From contig DMZE01000012.1 of NCBI GenBank assembly GCA_003492055.1, positions 1 to 5,697 of the forward strand: a DNA stretch of 5,697 nt, given 5' to 3'. Position 1 is the first letter of the stretch. Each line of letters begins with the position of its first letter. This stretch comes from Cellvibrionales bacterium. GTDB lineage: Bacteria; Pseudomonadota; Gammaproteobacteria; Pseudomonadales; UBA7434. Positions 1-5,170 of the stretch are shown here, piece after piece. Both the position numbers and the translations under genes were made by a program. A model generated the notes under the pieces. That model was given only the letters and a program-made list of their open reading frames with translations. It made no database searches and was not told the DNA's origin.

Positions 1-1467
1 ACTGTCATAAGAACTCGTATCAAAAGCGTCATTTTCAAAACTGCTGACATCTTCGCCTTCACCAGCAACTCGCTCAACGGCGGTATAGCAATCAATAGCT
101 ACCGCATACTCGGGTAAGTCGGCATCGTATAAGCGATAGCAAATACCCTCATTCGCCTTTAGCCATTTACGTAAACGCTTTTGATTTTTGCGTAAACGAT
201 TCGCTAGCATTTGAGCATTCTCATTTAAGCTCTCAAATGTCAGAACTTTTTTACCGCGACCCGATTGATCTTCGACAATACTTGCAGCATTGACTCTATA
301 ACGCTGCACCTGACATTCAATGCTACCGTTATATAAACGATTTTGACGCCAGCTGCGCAAACCCGTCTGCCAACCTAAATCCAGATTACCGGTAAAAACC
401 GTAGCCTGCCAATCCATACAGCTACGCTTCAACATATCGCCAAGCTGGCGATACACTGGCATAAGGGCTTCCACTTCGCCTAAGCGCTCACCATAAGGTG
501 GATTCACTACCAGCAAGCCTTTAGGCAAAGATTCATCTAATACCAAATTAGCAATATCGCATTGCTTTAATTCAATCCATTCATCCAACCCAGCTATAGC
601 CACATTATCTTGCGCCAGTGCCAAATTACGCGGGTTAATATCAAAGCCTTGAATCTTACACTGACGCTTGTCAAGTGAATCGCTAACGGCCTGCTCTTGC
701 TGCGCTAATGCGGTCTGCCATAAATCATGATTAAAAGTCATTAACTGCGTTAACGTCCATAAACCATTCCCCACTAAACCGCGAGTACGCAAAAACGTCG
801 GAGGAATATTAGCGGCCATTAATGCCGCTTCAATCAGCAAAGTACCTGAGCCACACATAGGATCAACAAAGCTTCCGCCTTCGCTGGCAATAGCCGGCCA
901 ATCACTTTGATTTAAAATGGCGGCGGCTAAGTTTTCTTTTAACGGCGCGGCACCACCACTGCTGCGATAGCCGCGCTTATGCAGGCTCTCACCCACCAAA
1001 TCTAAACCAATAGAAAAACGGCCATTAAATAAGCGCGCATAAACTAATACATCGGGCTTTTCATCATCGATAGTTAAACGCGTATGACCAGCATTTACAA
1101 AATGATCATTAATCGCATCTTTAATCCGTAACGCACCAAAGCGAGAATCACGAATAAAGGACGAGGTACCATTAAAGTCAATTAACAAGGTTTTATCTGG
1201 AGAAAAATAATCCCCCCAAGGTAAACCAAATGCGGTTTGATATAAAGACTCATCAGAATCAACACGCGTACGTGCCAGTAATAACAGCACGCGGTTCGCT
1301 AAGCGAGACCATAAACAAATGCGATAAGCCGTGGCAAGATCAGCACTAAAGTAACAACCGGCTACCGACTCTTGAACACCTTCCGCCTTTAACTCCGTTA
1401 ACTCTAAGGCAAGCACATGCTCCAAACCCTTAGGGCATGTCGCCATATAATTTTCGTTAGCTACCAT
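1..1467 (-). CDS. rlmL: 23S rRNA m2G2445/m7G2069 methyltransferase RlmKL (RlmL), N-terminal 489 codons; 3' end outside window
   Basis: Bifunctional rRNA methyltransferase. In E. coli the N-terminal module makes m2G2445 and the C-terminal module m7G2069 of 23S rRNA during 50S assembly in the cytoplasm. The visible part has a THUMP-type N-terminal region (about residues 1-165, with CLWSRLANRVLL at 51-62), then the RlmL methyltransferase domain. That domain shows SAM motif I DPMCGSGTLL (202-211), FDIN (275-278, SAM ribose-binding acidic residue) and catalytic NPPYGERLG (322-330). The start of the RlmK half follows, with NRLRKN and YRLYDADLPEY (444-454), both nearly identical to E. coli. E. coli RlmKL is about 700 residues, so roughly a third, including the RlmK catalytic core, lies beyond base 1. 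The ATG at 1467 has AAAGAGAAG just upstream; an in-frame ATG seven codons later (1446) is a possible alternative. It lies 47 bp downstream of pyrD in the same direction, with no terminator seen between, so co-transcription is likely. Confidence 0.96.
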   Translation of the reverse strand, partial: MVANENYMATCPKGLEHVLALELTELKAEGVQESVAGCYFSADLATAYRICLWSRLANRVLLLLARTRVDSDESLYQTAFGLPWGDYFSPDKTLLIDFNGTSSFIRDSRFGALRIKDAINDHFVNAGHTRLTIDDEKPDVLVYARLFNGRFSIGLDLVGESLHKRGYRSSGGAAPLKENLAAAILNQSDWPAIASEGGSFVDPMCGSGTLLIEAALMAANIPPTFLRTRGLVGNGLWTLTQLMTFNHDLWQTALAQQEQAVSDSLDKRQCKIQGFDINPRNLALAQDNVAIAGLDEWIELKQCDIANLVLDESLPKGLLVVNPPYGERLGEVEALMPVYRQLGDMLKRSCMDWQATVFTGNLDLGWQTGLRSWRQNRLYNGSIECQVQRYRVNAASIVEDQSGRGKKVLTFESLNENAQMLANRLRKNQKRLRKWLKANEGICYRLYDADLPEYAVAIDCYTAVERVAGEGEDVSSFENDAFDTSSYDS

Positions 1468-1514
1468 TATCTTCTCTTTAAAAATGCTGTTGTTATACTA
1501 ATACTATAGTGCTG

Positions 1515-2603
1515 CTATGCTTGTCGAGCATTGCGAATTGCTAGGGCAGATTGACGCACAAGAGACGGCCCCTGATAAATCAAACCGCTATAGAGCTGAA
1601 CTAAATCTGCCCCTGCTGCTATTTTTTCTACGGCTTGCTCGGGTGAGTTAATACCACCTACACCGACAATCACCATTTCATTTCCAGTCCCGCTTCCAGT
1701 CACATTACCAGTACTAGTAACACTACCCGCCCCACTACGAAAGTGCTGCGATAACGTTGCAACAATTTCGGTAGATTTTTCAAACAAAACGCTGCCGCTT
1801 AAGCCGCCCGCCTCATCACAATGAAGACTGCCTTTTACCGAGCTTTTATCGATGGTTGTATTAGTCGCGATAATGCCATCAATGCCGCTGGCATGAAGTT
1901 GATCGGCAACAGAGAGTAAATCATCACGCGCCATATCTGGCGCTATTTTAACTAACAGCGGTGTTAAGCTGCCTGATTGATCAGCCAATTCAGATCGCTT
2001 ATCAACAATGGCCGATAATAGTTTTTGCAACTCATCACCAAACTGAAGGTCACGTAAGCCCGGCGTATTAGGCGAAGATAAATTAATAGTCACGTAGTCA
2101 GCCAAATGTGCGACTTCAGCGAGACACTGCGTATAGTCGTTAGCAGCCTGCTCAGCAGAGGTCAGCTTGTTCTTGCCTATATTGATACCTAACGGAAACG
2201 ATAAGCCAGATTGTCGGAGTGCAGTAACACGCTGGGTTAAAGCCGCTAGCCCCTGATTATTAAAGCCCATACGGTTAATAATGGCCTCGTGCTCAGACAA
2301 GCGAAACATGCGGGGTTTATCATTGCCGGGCTGTGGCTTAGGCGTAACCGTGCCAACTTCAATAAAACCAAACCCTAAAGCCGCCATACCTTTAACGCAG
2401 GCCGCATTTTTATCTAAACCAGCGGCTAGACCCACTCGATTAGTGAAACGACAGCCTAATAATTCGACAGGGTCTTGCACTGGCGCCGGTAACAGGCACT
2501 TGGCTAAGCCAGTATTTCCCGCTGCACCCAGCAGACCTAAGGTCAAATCATGGGCAACTTCAGGGTTTATAGAAAAGAGTAATGGCCTAATTTGTTTGTA
2601 CAT
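1515..2603 (-). CDS. pyrD: Dihydroorotate dehydrogenase (quinone), class 2
   Basis: Oxidises dihydroorotate to orotate, the fourth step of de novo UMP synthesis, passing electrons through FMN to membrane quinone; peripheral inner-membrane enzyme. The 362-residue product opens with the class 2 amphipathic helix region (MYKQIRPLLFSINPEVAHDL) that contacts membrane and quinone. Family motifs follow: GLAAGLDK (58-65), GTVTPKPQPGNDKPR (84-98), NRMGFNN (110-116), NLSSPNTPGLR (174-184; S177 matches the catalytic Ser175 of E. coli), VKIAPD, ATNTT, GVGGI (314-318) and LVQLYSG. The ATG at 2603 is preferred because it aligns with the E. coli N-terminus. The open frame continues to a TTG at 2681, but those 26 extra residues match nothing expected and lack a ribosome site. 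The Shine-Dalgarno before 2603 is weak (GCGAG). It exceeds the 336-residue E. coli protein partly through a Gly/Ser/Thr/Asn-rich insert at about residues 292-309. It is probably the first gene of a pyrD-rlmL unit. Confidence 0.97.
   Translation of the reverse strand: MYKQIRPLLFSINPEVAHDLTLGLLGAAGNTGLAKCLLPAPVQDPVELLGCRFTNRVGLAAGLDKNAACVKGMAALGFGFIEVGTVTPKPQPGNDKPRMFRLSEHEAIINRMGFNNQGLAALTQRVTALRQSGLSFPLGINIGKNKLTSAEQAANDYTQCLAEVAHLADYVTINLSSPNTPGLRDLQFGDELQKLLSAIVDKRSELADQSGSLTPLLVKIAPDMARDDLLSVADQLHASGIDGIIATNTTIDKSSVKGSLHCDEAGGLSGSVLFEKSTEIVATLSQHFRSGAGSVTSTGNVTGSGTGNEMVIVGVGGINSPEQAVEKIAAGADLVQLYSGLIYQGPSLVRQSALAIRNARQA
1683..1718 (-). repeat. 12-nt degenerate repeat in pyrD encoding TSTG-NVTG-SGTG
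   Basis: Three in-frame 12-nt units (1718-1707, 1706-1695, 1694-1683) each end in ACTGG and encode the tetrapeptides TSTG, NVTG and SGTG (residues 296-307). More degenerate Ser/Gly-rich codons lie upstream (GAGSV) and NEM lies downstream. E. coli PyrD has only a short loop at this point, between the helix carrying STEI and the strand leading into GVGGI. The repeat keeps the frame, so it lengthens a surface loop and does not break the gene. Replication slippage is the likely origin (inference). Confidence 0.75.
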
Positions 2604-2652
2604 CGTTCTCGCGCTGCTAATAGTTAAAAGAATTGGGCTGTTTATGCGATAA

Positions 2653-2687
2653 ACCGCGGCCGCTAGCTTAACACGACTCAACCGCGG
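2653..2687 (-). other. GC-rich CCGCGG inverted repeat in the pyrD leader
   Basis: Two CCGCGG hexamers, each self-complementary, sit about 22 bases apart on the minus strand in an otherwise AT-rich leader. In RNA they can pair with each other, and flanking G-U and G-C pairs extend the stem to about ten pairs. The hairpin ends some 50 bases before the pyrD start codon. There is no U-tract after it, so it does not look like a terminator. A role in mRNA stability or translation is possible but unsupported. Confidence 0.4.
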
Positions 2688-2771
2688 CAGCAGACATCAA
2701 CTCTGTTAATAAGGCAGACGAGACATAGCATATAGCGCGATGACGGAGCAGAAATGACCTATTTATTGGAT

Positions 2772-2798
2772 AAAAAAAGCCCCGCAAAATACGAGGCT
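2772..2798 (-). terminator. Intrinsic terminator / putative attenuator upstream of pyrD
   Basis: Read on the minus strand, AGCCTCG (2798-2792) pairs with CGGGGCT (2784-2778), a seven-pair stem with one U-G pair around the loop TATTTTG. Seven Ts (2778-2772) follow directly. No T-run follows in the plus direction, so the terminator acts on transcription heading toward pyrD. The only sequence upstream of it on that strand is intergenic, so it ends either a small unannotated transcript or a regulated pyrD leader 168 bases before the pyrD ATG. A second upstream arm, CCCCGC (2822-2817), can also pair with GCGGGG (2785-2780), giving a competing hairpin with the same 3' arm. Confidence 0.8.
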
Positions 2799-2805
2799 GA
2801 AGTGC

Positions 2806-2922
2806 TTAACGAGTAAGCGGGGAGATATAACAAAAAACTAACAAAAAACTCAAAATGACCTGATGGATATTAATAGAATGCTTTAACGTGCCATTATGAT
2901 GAAAATATGATGACAGCGTCAT
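2806..2922 (-). CDS. Putative pyrD leader peptide (38 codons, or 15 from an internal TTG)
   Basis: A short frame runs from ATG at 2922 to TAA at 2808-2806 and ends in ILSFLLVFCYISPLTR. Its last third is the U-rich tract before the terminator, and its stop lies seven bases before the terminator stem. A ribosome reaching the stop would cover both possible 5' arms of the hairpin. The ATG has no clear Shine-Dalgarno. A TTG at 2853 in the same frame has CAGG five bases upstream and would give 15 residues. The promoter guessed at 2893-2922 would exclude the ATG and favour the TTG. There is no homology evidence; the case rests on position and layout, as for the pyrBI leader peptide of E. coli. It could be a chance frame. 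Confidence 0.35.
   Translation of the reverse strand: MTLSSYFHHNGTLKHSINIHQVILSFLLVFCYISPLTR
2829..2850 (-). repeat. Tandem 11-nt U-rich repeat in the pyrD leader
   Basis: Two exact copies of AGTTTTTTGTT (minus strand, 2850-2840 and 2839-2829) lie end to end. In the RNA they give two runs of six U with further U around them, directly before the GC-rich hairpin. In enteric pyrBI a comparable U-rich stretch makes RNA polymerase pause when UTP is low. Here the same role is inferred from position. Confidence 0.85.
2893..2922 (-). promoter_or_regulatory. Possible sigma-70 promoter for the pyrD leader transcript
   Basis: On the minus strand ATGACG (2922-2917, four of six to TTGACA) is followed after 18 bases by CATAAT (2898-2893, five of six to TATAAT). 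Transcription would start near 2887, giving a leader of about 115 bases up to the terminator tract. The -35 is weak and the spacing slightly long. Other promoters further upstream cannot be excluded. Confidence 0.3.
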
Positions 2923-2929
2923 GACAATA

Positions 2930-2961
2930 CGATGTAAAAACCAGACGATGTAAAAACCAGA
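2930..2961. repeat. Perfect 16-bp tandem duplication
   Basis: The unit CGATGTAAAAACCAGA occurs twice with no gap or mismatch, at 2930-2945 and 2946-2961. It lies just upstream of the putative pyrD leader promoter. Exactness suggests a recent duplication; whether it binds a regulator cannot be told. Confidence 0.9.
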
Positions 2962-3250
2962 GCCAATCTAACGATTACTTATATTCGCCGTTTAAAATCA
3001 ATATTTAGACTTATGCCTCTTGGTAATCACCTGTCTTAATCACCTTGCCGCAATCATTTGTCTGCCATAAATCTATGCCTGTTTACTTGGTCCTATAATA
3101 GATCAAAAAGTTCATTATTTTTATGGCACGTTTAAATAATAATGCCTTGCAGACTAGAATAAGATTTCGTTGAGTCAGCCACCAATCCGCTATTTATTTT
3201 TATGCCGATTTTGTTCCTATTTTGTGTATAGTAACAATGAGATATCACTA

Positions 3251-3276
3251 TTTACTGTATGTAAAACCTTTATAAT
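3251..3276 (+). promoter_or_regulatory. TTTAC-N5-GTAAA inverted repeat next to TATAAT
   Basis: An inverted repeat with arms TTTAC (3251-3255) and GTAAA (3261-3265) lies five bases before a perfect TATAAT (3271-3276), 113 bases upstream of the methyltransferase ATG. No good -35 hexamer occurs 16-18 bases upstream, so if this is a promoter it may need an activator, or the inverted repeat may be an operator. It does not fit the CTGT-N8-ACAG LexA pattern. Confidence 0.3.
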
Positions 3277-3298
3277 TGCAAAAAATAATAGCCTTATT

Positions 3299-3350
3299 GG
3301 CAATGACAATCGGCACTGACAGCCGGCAATGACAATCAGCACTGACAACA
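3299..3350. repeat. Four tandem 13-bp repeats upstream of the methyltransferase
   Basis: Four consecutive 13-bp units, GGCAATGACAATC (3299), GGCACTGACAGCC (3312), GGCAATGACAATC (3325) and AGCACTGACAACA (3338), share the core GCAMTGACA. Units 1 and 3 are identical and units 2 and 4 similar, so the array may have grown by doubling a 26-bp dimer. GCCGGC occurs at the dimer junction and again at 3354. The array ends 38 bases before the ATG of the methyltransferase, and would be in its 5' leader if TATAAT at 3271 is used. Confidence 0.85.
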
Positions 3351-3388
3351 ATAGCCGGCAGGCAACTCAATAACAGAAGATTCGATAC

Positions 3389-4036
3389 ATGACGACAAGC
3401 ATCCAAGGTAACATCAGCACCACGCCAGTGACCATTAGCGAAGAACTAGGCGTAAAACGCATGACATCACAGCACACTGTGATCAAAAAGTTGAAAGAAG
3501 AGTATCCCACTTCGATTCATGGTGATAAATTTTGGAGTTCAAGCTATTTGCTTATGGACTACCTTAATGACAATCCACCCAAGAAGAATGCCAAAATACT
3601 TGAGATTGGATGTGGCTGGGGCTTAACAGCTATTTATTGCACCAAGCAATTTGATGCAGAAGTGACAGGGGTTGATGCCGATCCTGATGTGTTCCCTTAC
3701 CTACAAGCGCATGCTGGACTGAATGAAGTTCATATTAAGCAAATGGTAAAGAAGTTTGAAGAGCTTGATGTAGAAACACTGACAGGCTATGACTTAATTA
3801 TTGGCGGTGATATTTGTTTTTGGGATCAACTCAATGATGTGCTGTTTGACTTATTTCATCGCGCCAAAGAAGCCGGTGTTGAGCAAGCCATTATTGCCGA
3901 CCCACAGCGCCAGCCCTTTGTCGATTTATGTGCACGACTTGATGATGACTTTAGCCATGAAGTATGGGACTGGGAGCTGCCAGAGCCAACGCCAGCCAAT
4001 GGTGACATACTCGTTATTGACTTTAATAAAAGCTAA
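3389..4036 (+). CDS. Class I SAM-dependent methyltransferase, probable protein (lysine) methyltransferase of the Methyltransf_16 type
   Basis: The 215-residue soluble protein has a seven-strand SAM methyltransferase core. Motif I is ILEIGCGWG (70-78), the ribose-binding acidic residue is D96 in GVDADPD, and the post-motif region is GYDLIIGGDICFWD (133-146). The DICF at 141-144 fits the (D/E)xx(Y/F) signature of the METTL20/METTL21-like lysine methyltransferases. The preceding FWSSSYLLMDYL (48-59) resembles the conserved W-x-S/A segment before motif I in that family. The substrate is unknown; a protein lysine is inferred, and small-molecule methylation remains possible. The ATG at 3389 has AGAAG nine bases upstream; an ATG at codon 25 is an alternative and has no better ribosome site. 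It stands alone: 121 bp separate it from the next gene and the opposite flank is divergent. Tandem 13-bp repeats precede it. Confidence 0.8.
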   Translation: MTTSIQGNISTTPVTISEELGVKRMTSQHTVIKKLKEEYPTSIHGDKFWSSSYLLMDYLNDNPPKKNAKILEIGCGWGLTAIYCTKQFDAEVTGVDADPDVFPYLQAHAGLNEVHIKQMVKKFEELDVETLTGYDLIIGGDICFWDQLNDVLFDLFHRAKEAGVEQAIIADPQRQPFVDLCARLDDDFSHEVWDWELPEPTPANGDILVIDFNKS

Positions 4037-4157
4037 AACTCATTAAGTACTTGTTACACACACTACAAACGCCATTCTAAAGCTTTACATTCATTAGGCG
4101 GTTGGGCATATTAACCTCACCCAAAAGCGCTATAAAAATGACTAAGAGACTGCCATT

Positions 4158-4565
4158 ATGGATATTATCTACCCCGTTTTTAGTTTAGTGATACTCACCT
4201 TTATTATGGCTTTTGCCACGGGCATATCCCGTTTCATTAGCGTACGCCGCAAAGACATTAACCCCAAATACTATATTTTTATGTCAGGTTACACACCGCC
4301 AGACTACGTTCAAAAGCTGAGCCGTAACTTTGCCAATCTTTTAGAAACACCCATACTGTTTTATCTTTTGGCGGTTTTGCTTATTGCCTTACAAATTGAT
4401 AGCGCACTTATGGTCAAGCTAGCTTGGCTTTATGTGTTTTTTCGACTGCTACACAGTGCTATTCATATTAGCTACAACCATGTACTTCATCGCTTTACGG
4501 CGTTTCTATTATCGATGCTTACACTGCTGGCCATGTGGATTCAGCTTATGACGTTAATCGGATAA
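4158..4565 (+). CDS. MAPEG-family integral membrane protein
   Basis: A 135-residue, four-helix membrane protein. Hydrophobic segments lie at about 3-22, 62-80, 84-104 and 112-131. The segment RNFANLLETPILFYLL (56-71) followed by AWLYVFFRLLHSAIHISYNHVLHR (89-112, quoted here in part as YVFFRLLHS and SYNHVLHRF) carries the pattern of the MAPEG superfamily (membrane-associated proteins in eicosanoid and glutathione metabolism). That pattern is an N-x-x-E at the start of helix 2 and an Arg-His-Asn-rich helix 3. Some family members are glutathione transferases, but many bacterial ones have no assigned activity, so no substrate is proposed. Length is typical. A weak ribosome site, AAGAGA, lies about ten bases before the ATG. 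The stop is four bases before the next gene, indicating a two-gene operon. Confidence 0.85.
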   Translation: MDIIYPVFSLVILTFIMAFATGISRFISVRRKDINPKYYIFMSGYTPPDYVQKLSRNFANLLETPILFYLLAVLLIALQIDSALMVKLAWLYVFFRLLHSAIHISYNHVLHRFTAFLLSMLTLLAMWIQLMTLIG

Positions 4566-4569
4566 CATA

Positions 4570-5094
4570 ATGATAACAATCGAACACCAGCCTGCTAGCG
4601 ACAATGCTTCAAACGCCGCCGTAACACGCATTACACTATCACCCAACCGTTCGCTAAGCTGGGAAGGCAATAAGCGCGTTATTTGGTCTTTAGCAGCGCT
4701 TATTATTTTTATTGCCATTGGCTTTTCGGTAGTAACTGGCACCTGGGTTATTTGGCCCTTTGCTGTCTTTAAAATCCTCGCCCTCAGCGCCGGGCTTTAC
4801 TATGTCTCTTGGAAGCTCAGCTACCAACATACCATTACCGTGTCTGAATCTACGCTAAGCATTGAAAAAGGCAGCTATCGCCCGCGTGGCAGCTGGCAGT
4901 GGCAAAAACAGCAAAGCCGTTTAATCACTACCGAATCTAAGCATAACTGGGAAGCGCCCAGCCTTGTGCTATCAAATGATAAAGAAGAAGTAGTTATTGG
5001 TAATTTCCTCAGCCGCGACGATGCCATGGCCGTTATAGATTGCTTAAAAAATGAGATGCCAGTTGTTAACAACTGCTACAATGCCGACCAATAA
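4570..5094 (+). CDS. DUF2244-like membrane protein
   Basis: The 174-residue protein has a polar N-terminus and then LSPNRSLSWEGNKR (23-36), which resembles the conserved opening of DUF2244 proteins. Two close hydrophobic segments follow (about 37-57 and 60-80, ending in AGLYYVSWKL), then a soluble C-terminal half of mostly beta-like sequence (about 85-174). The STLSIEKGSYRP and SRDDAMAVIDCLKNE stretches also fit that family. Function is unknown; an inner-membrane protein with a cytoplasmic tail is likely. Only four bases separate its ATG from the MAPEG stop, so the two are probably translationally coupled. GGATAA before the ATG may serve as a weak ribosome site. The family call is by remembered pattern and has moderate support. 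A perfect palindrome lies within the last codons. Confidence 0.7.
   Translation: MITIEHQPASDNASNAAVTRITLSPNRSLSWEGNKRVIWSLAALIIFIAIGFSVVTGTWVIWPFAVFKILALSAGLYYVSWKLSYQHTITVSESTLSIEKGSYRPRGSWQWQKQQSRLITTESKHNWEAPSLVLSNDKEEVVIGNFLSRDDAMAVIDCLKNEMPVVNNCYNADQ
5060..5075. repeat. Perfect 16-bp palindrome CAGTTGTTAACAACTG
   Basis: Both half-sites match without mismatch and without a spacer. The site falls in the last codons of the DUF2244-like gene and ends 95 bp before the rimO start. No T-run follows, so it is not an intrinsic terminator. It could be a binding site for a dimeric regulator of rimO or simply coding sequence (Val-Val-Asn-Asn); which is undecided. Confidence 0.6.
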
Positions 5095-5170
5095 TCGATA
5101 GACGCCATTATCATGACTCAATCAAGCAGTCGATCAGTCAACAATTAAATTACTCGGATAGCTAAAATTC

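Larger units (their letters stand above)
2604..3388. other. Divergent intergenic region between pyrD and the methyltransferase gene
   Basis: This 785-bp stretch is AT-rich and holds no convincing long protein gene on either strand. The pyrD side (2604-2961, read on the minus strand) contains a putative promoter, a short leader frame, a U-rich tract, a strong intrinsic terminator and a CCGCGG hairpin. The far side (3240-3388) contains a TTTAC/GTAAA inverted repeat beside TATAAT and four tandem 13-bp repeats before the methyltransferase ATG. Between about 2962 and 3240 only a direct repeat of TAATCACCT (3024 and 3037) and a TATAAT hexamer at 3094 stand out, neither with a good -35 partner. No ribosome modulation factor gene (rmf), which I recall lying between pyrD and rlmL in Pseudomonas, was found here or in the pyrD-rlmL gap. 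Confidence 0.7.

Noticed and set aside
2281..2652. Plus-strand open frame of 123 codons
   Set aside because: It lies wholly opposite pyrD and its leader, has no recognisable protein pattern, and pyrD on the other strand is certain.
2604..2681. N-terminal extension of PyrD to a TTG at 2681
   Set aside because: No ribosome site precedes the TTG, the extra residues resemble no PyrD N-terminus, and the ATG at 2603 matches E. coli.
2881..3134. Inverted copies of ATGGCACGTT about 230 bp apart
   Set aside because: About ten bases of match, far apart and with no flanking similarity; probably chance, not mobile-element ends.
3124..3174. Sixteen-residue frame starting MARLNNNALQ
   Set aside because: There is no Shine-Dalgarno sequence, no recognisable motif and no nearby terminator.
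3299..3350. CRISPR array or plasmid iteron origin
   Set aside because: The 13-bp units abut without spacers and there are no cas, replication or partition genes nearby.
3101..3492. Direct repeat GATCAAAAAGTT at 3101 and 3481
   Set aside because: One matching 12-mer pair is expected by chance in a window of this size.
3801..4046. Second plus-strand frame overlapping the methyltransferase
   Set aside because: It is an out-of-frame shadow of the methyltransferase gene with no family features.
4554..5072. Two minus-strand frames (4742-4554 and 5072-4875)
   Set aside because: Both are antisense to the DUF2244-like gene and show no credible protein sequence.
5113..5148. Eleven-residue frame MTQSSSRSVNN before rimO
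   Set aside because: It has no ribosome site, does not touch the rimO start and is short enough to occur by chance.
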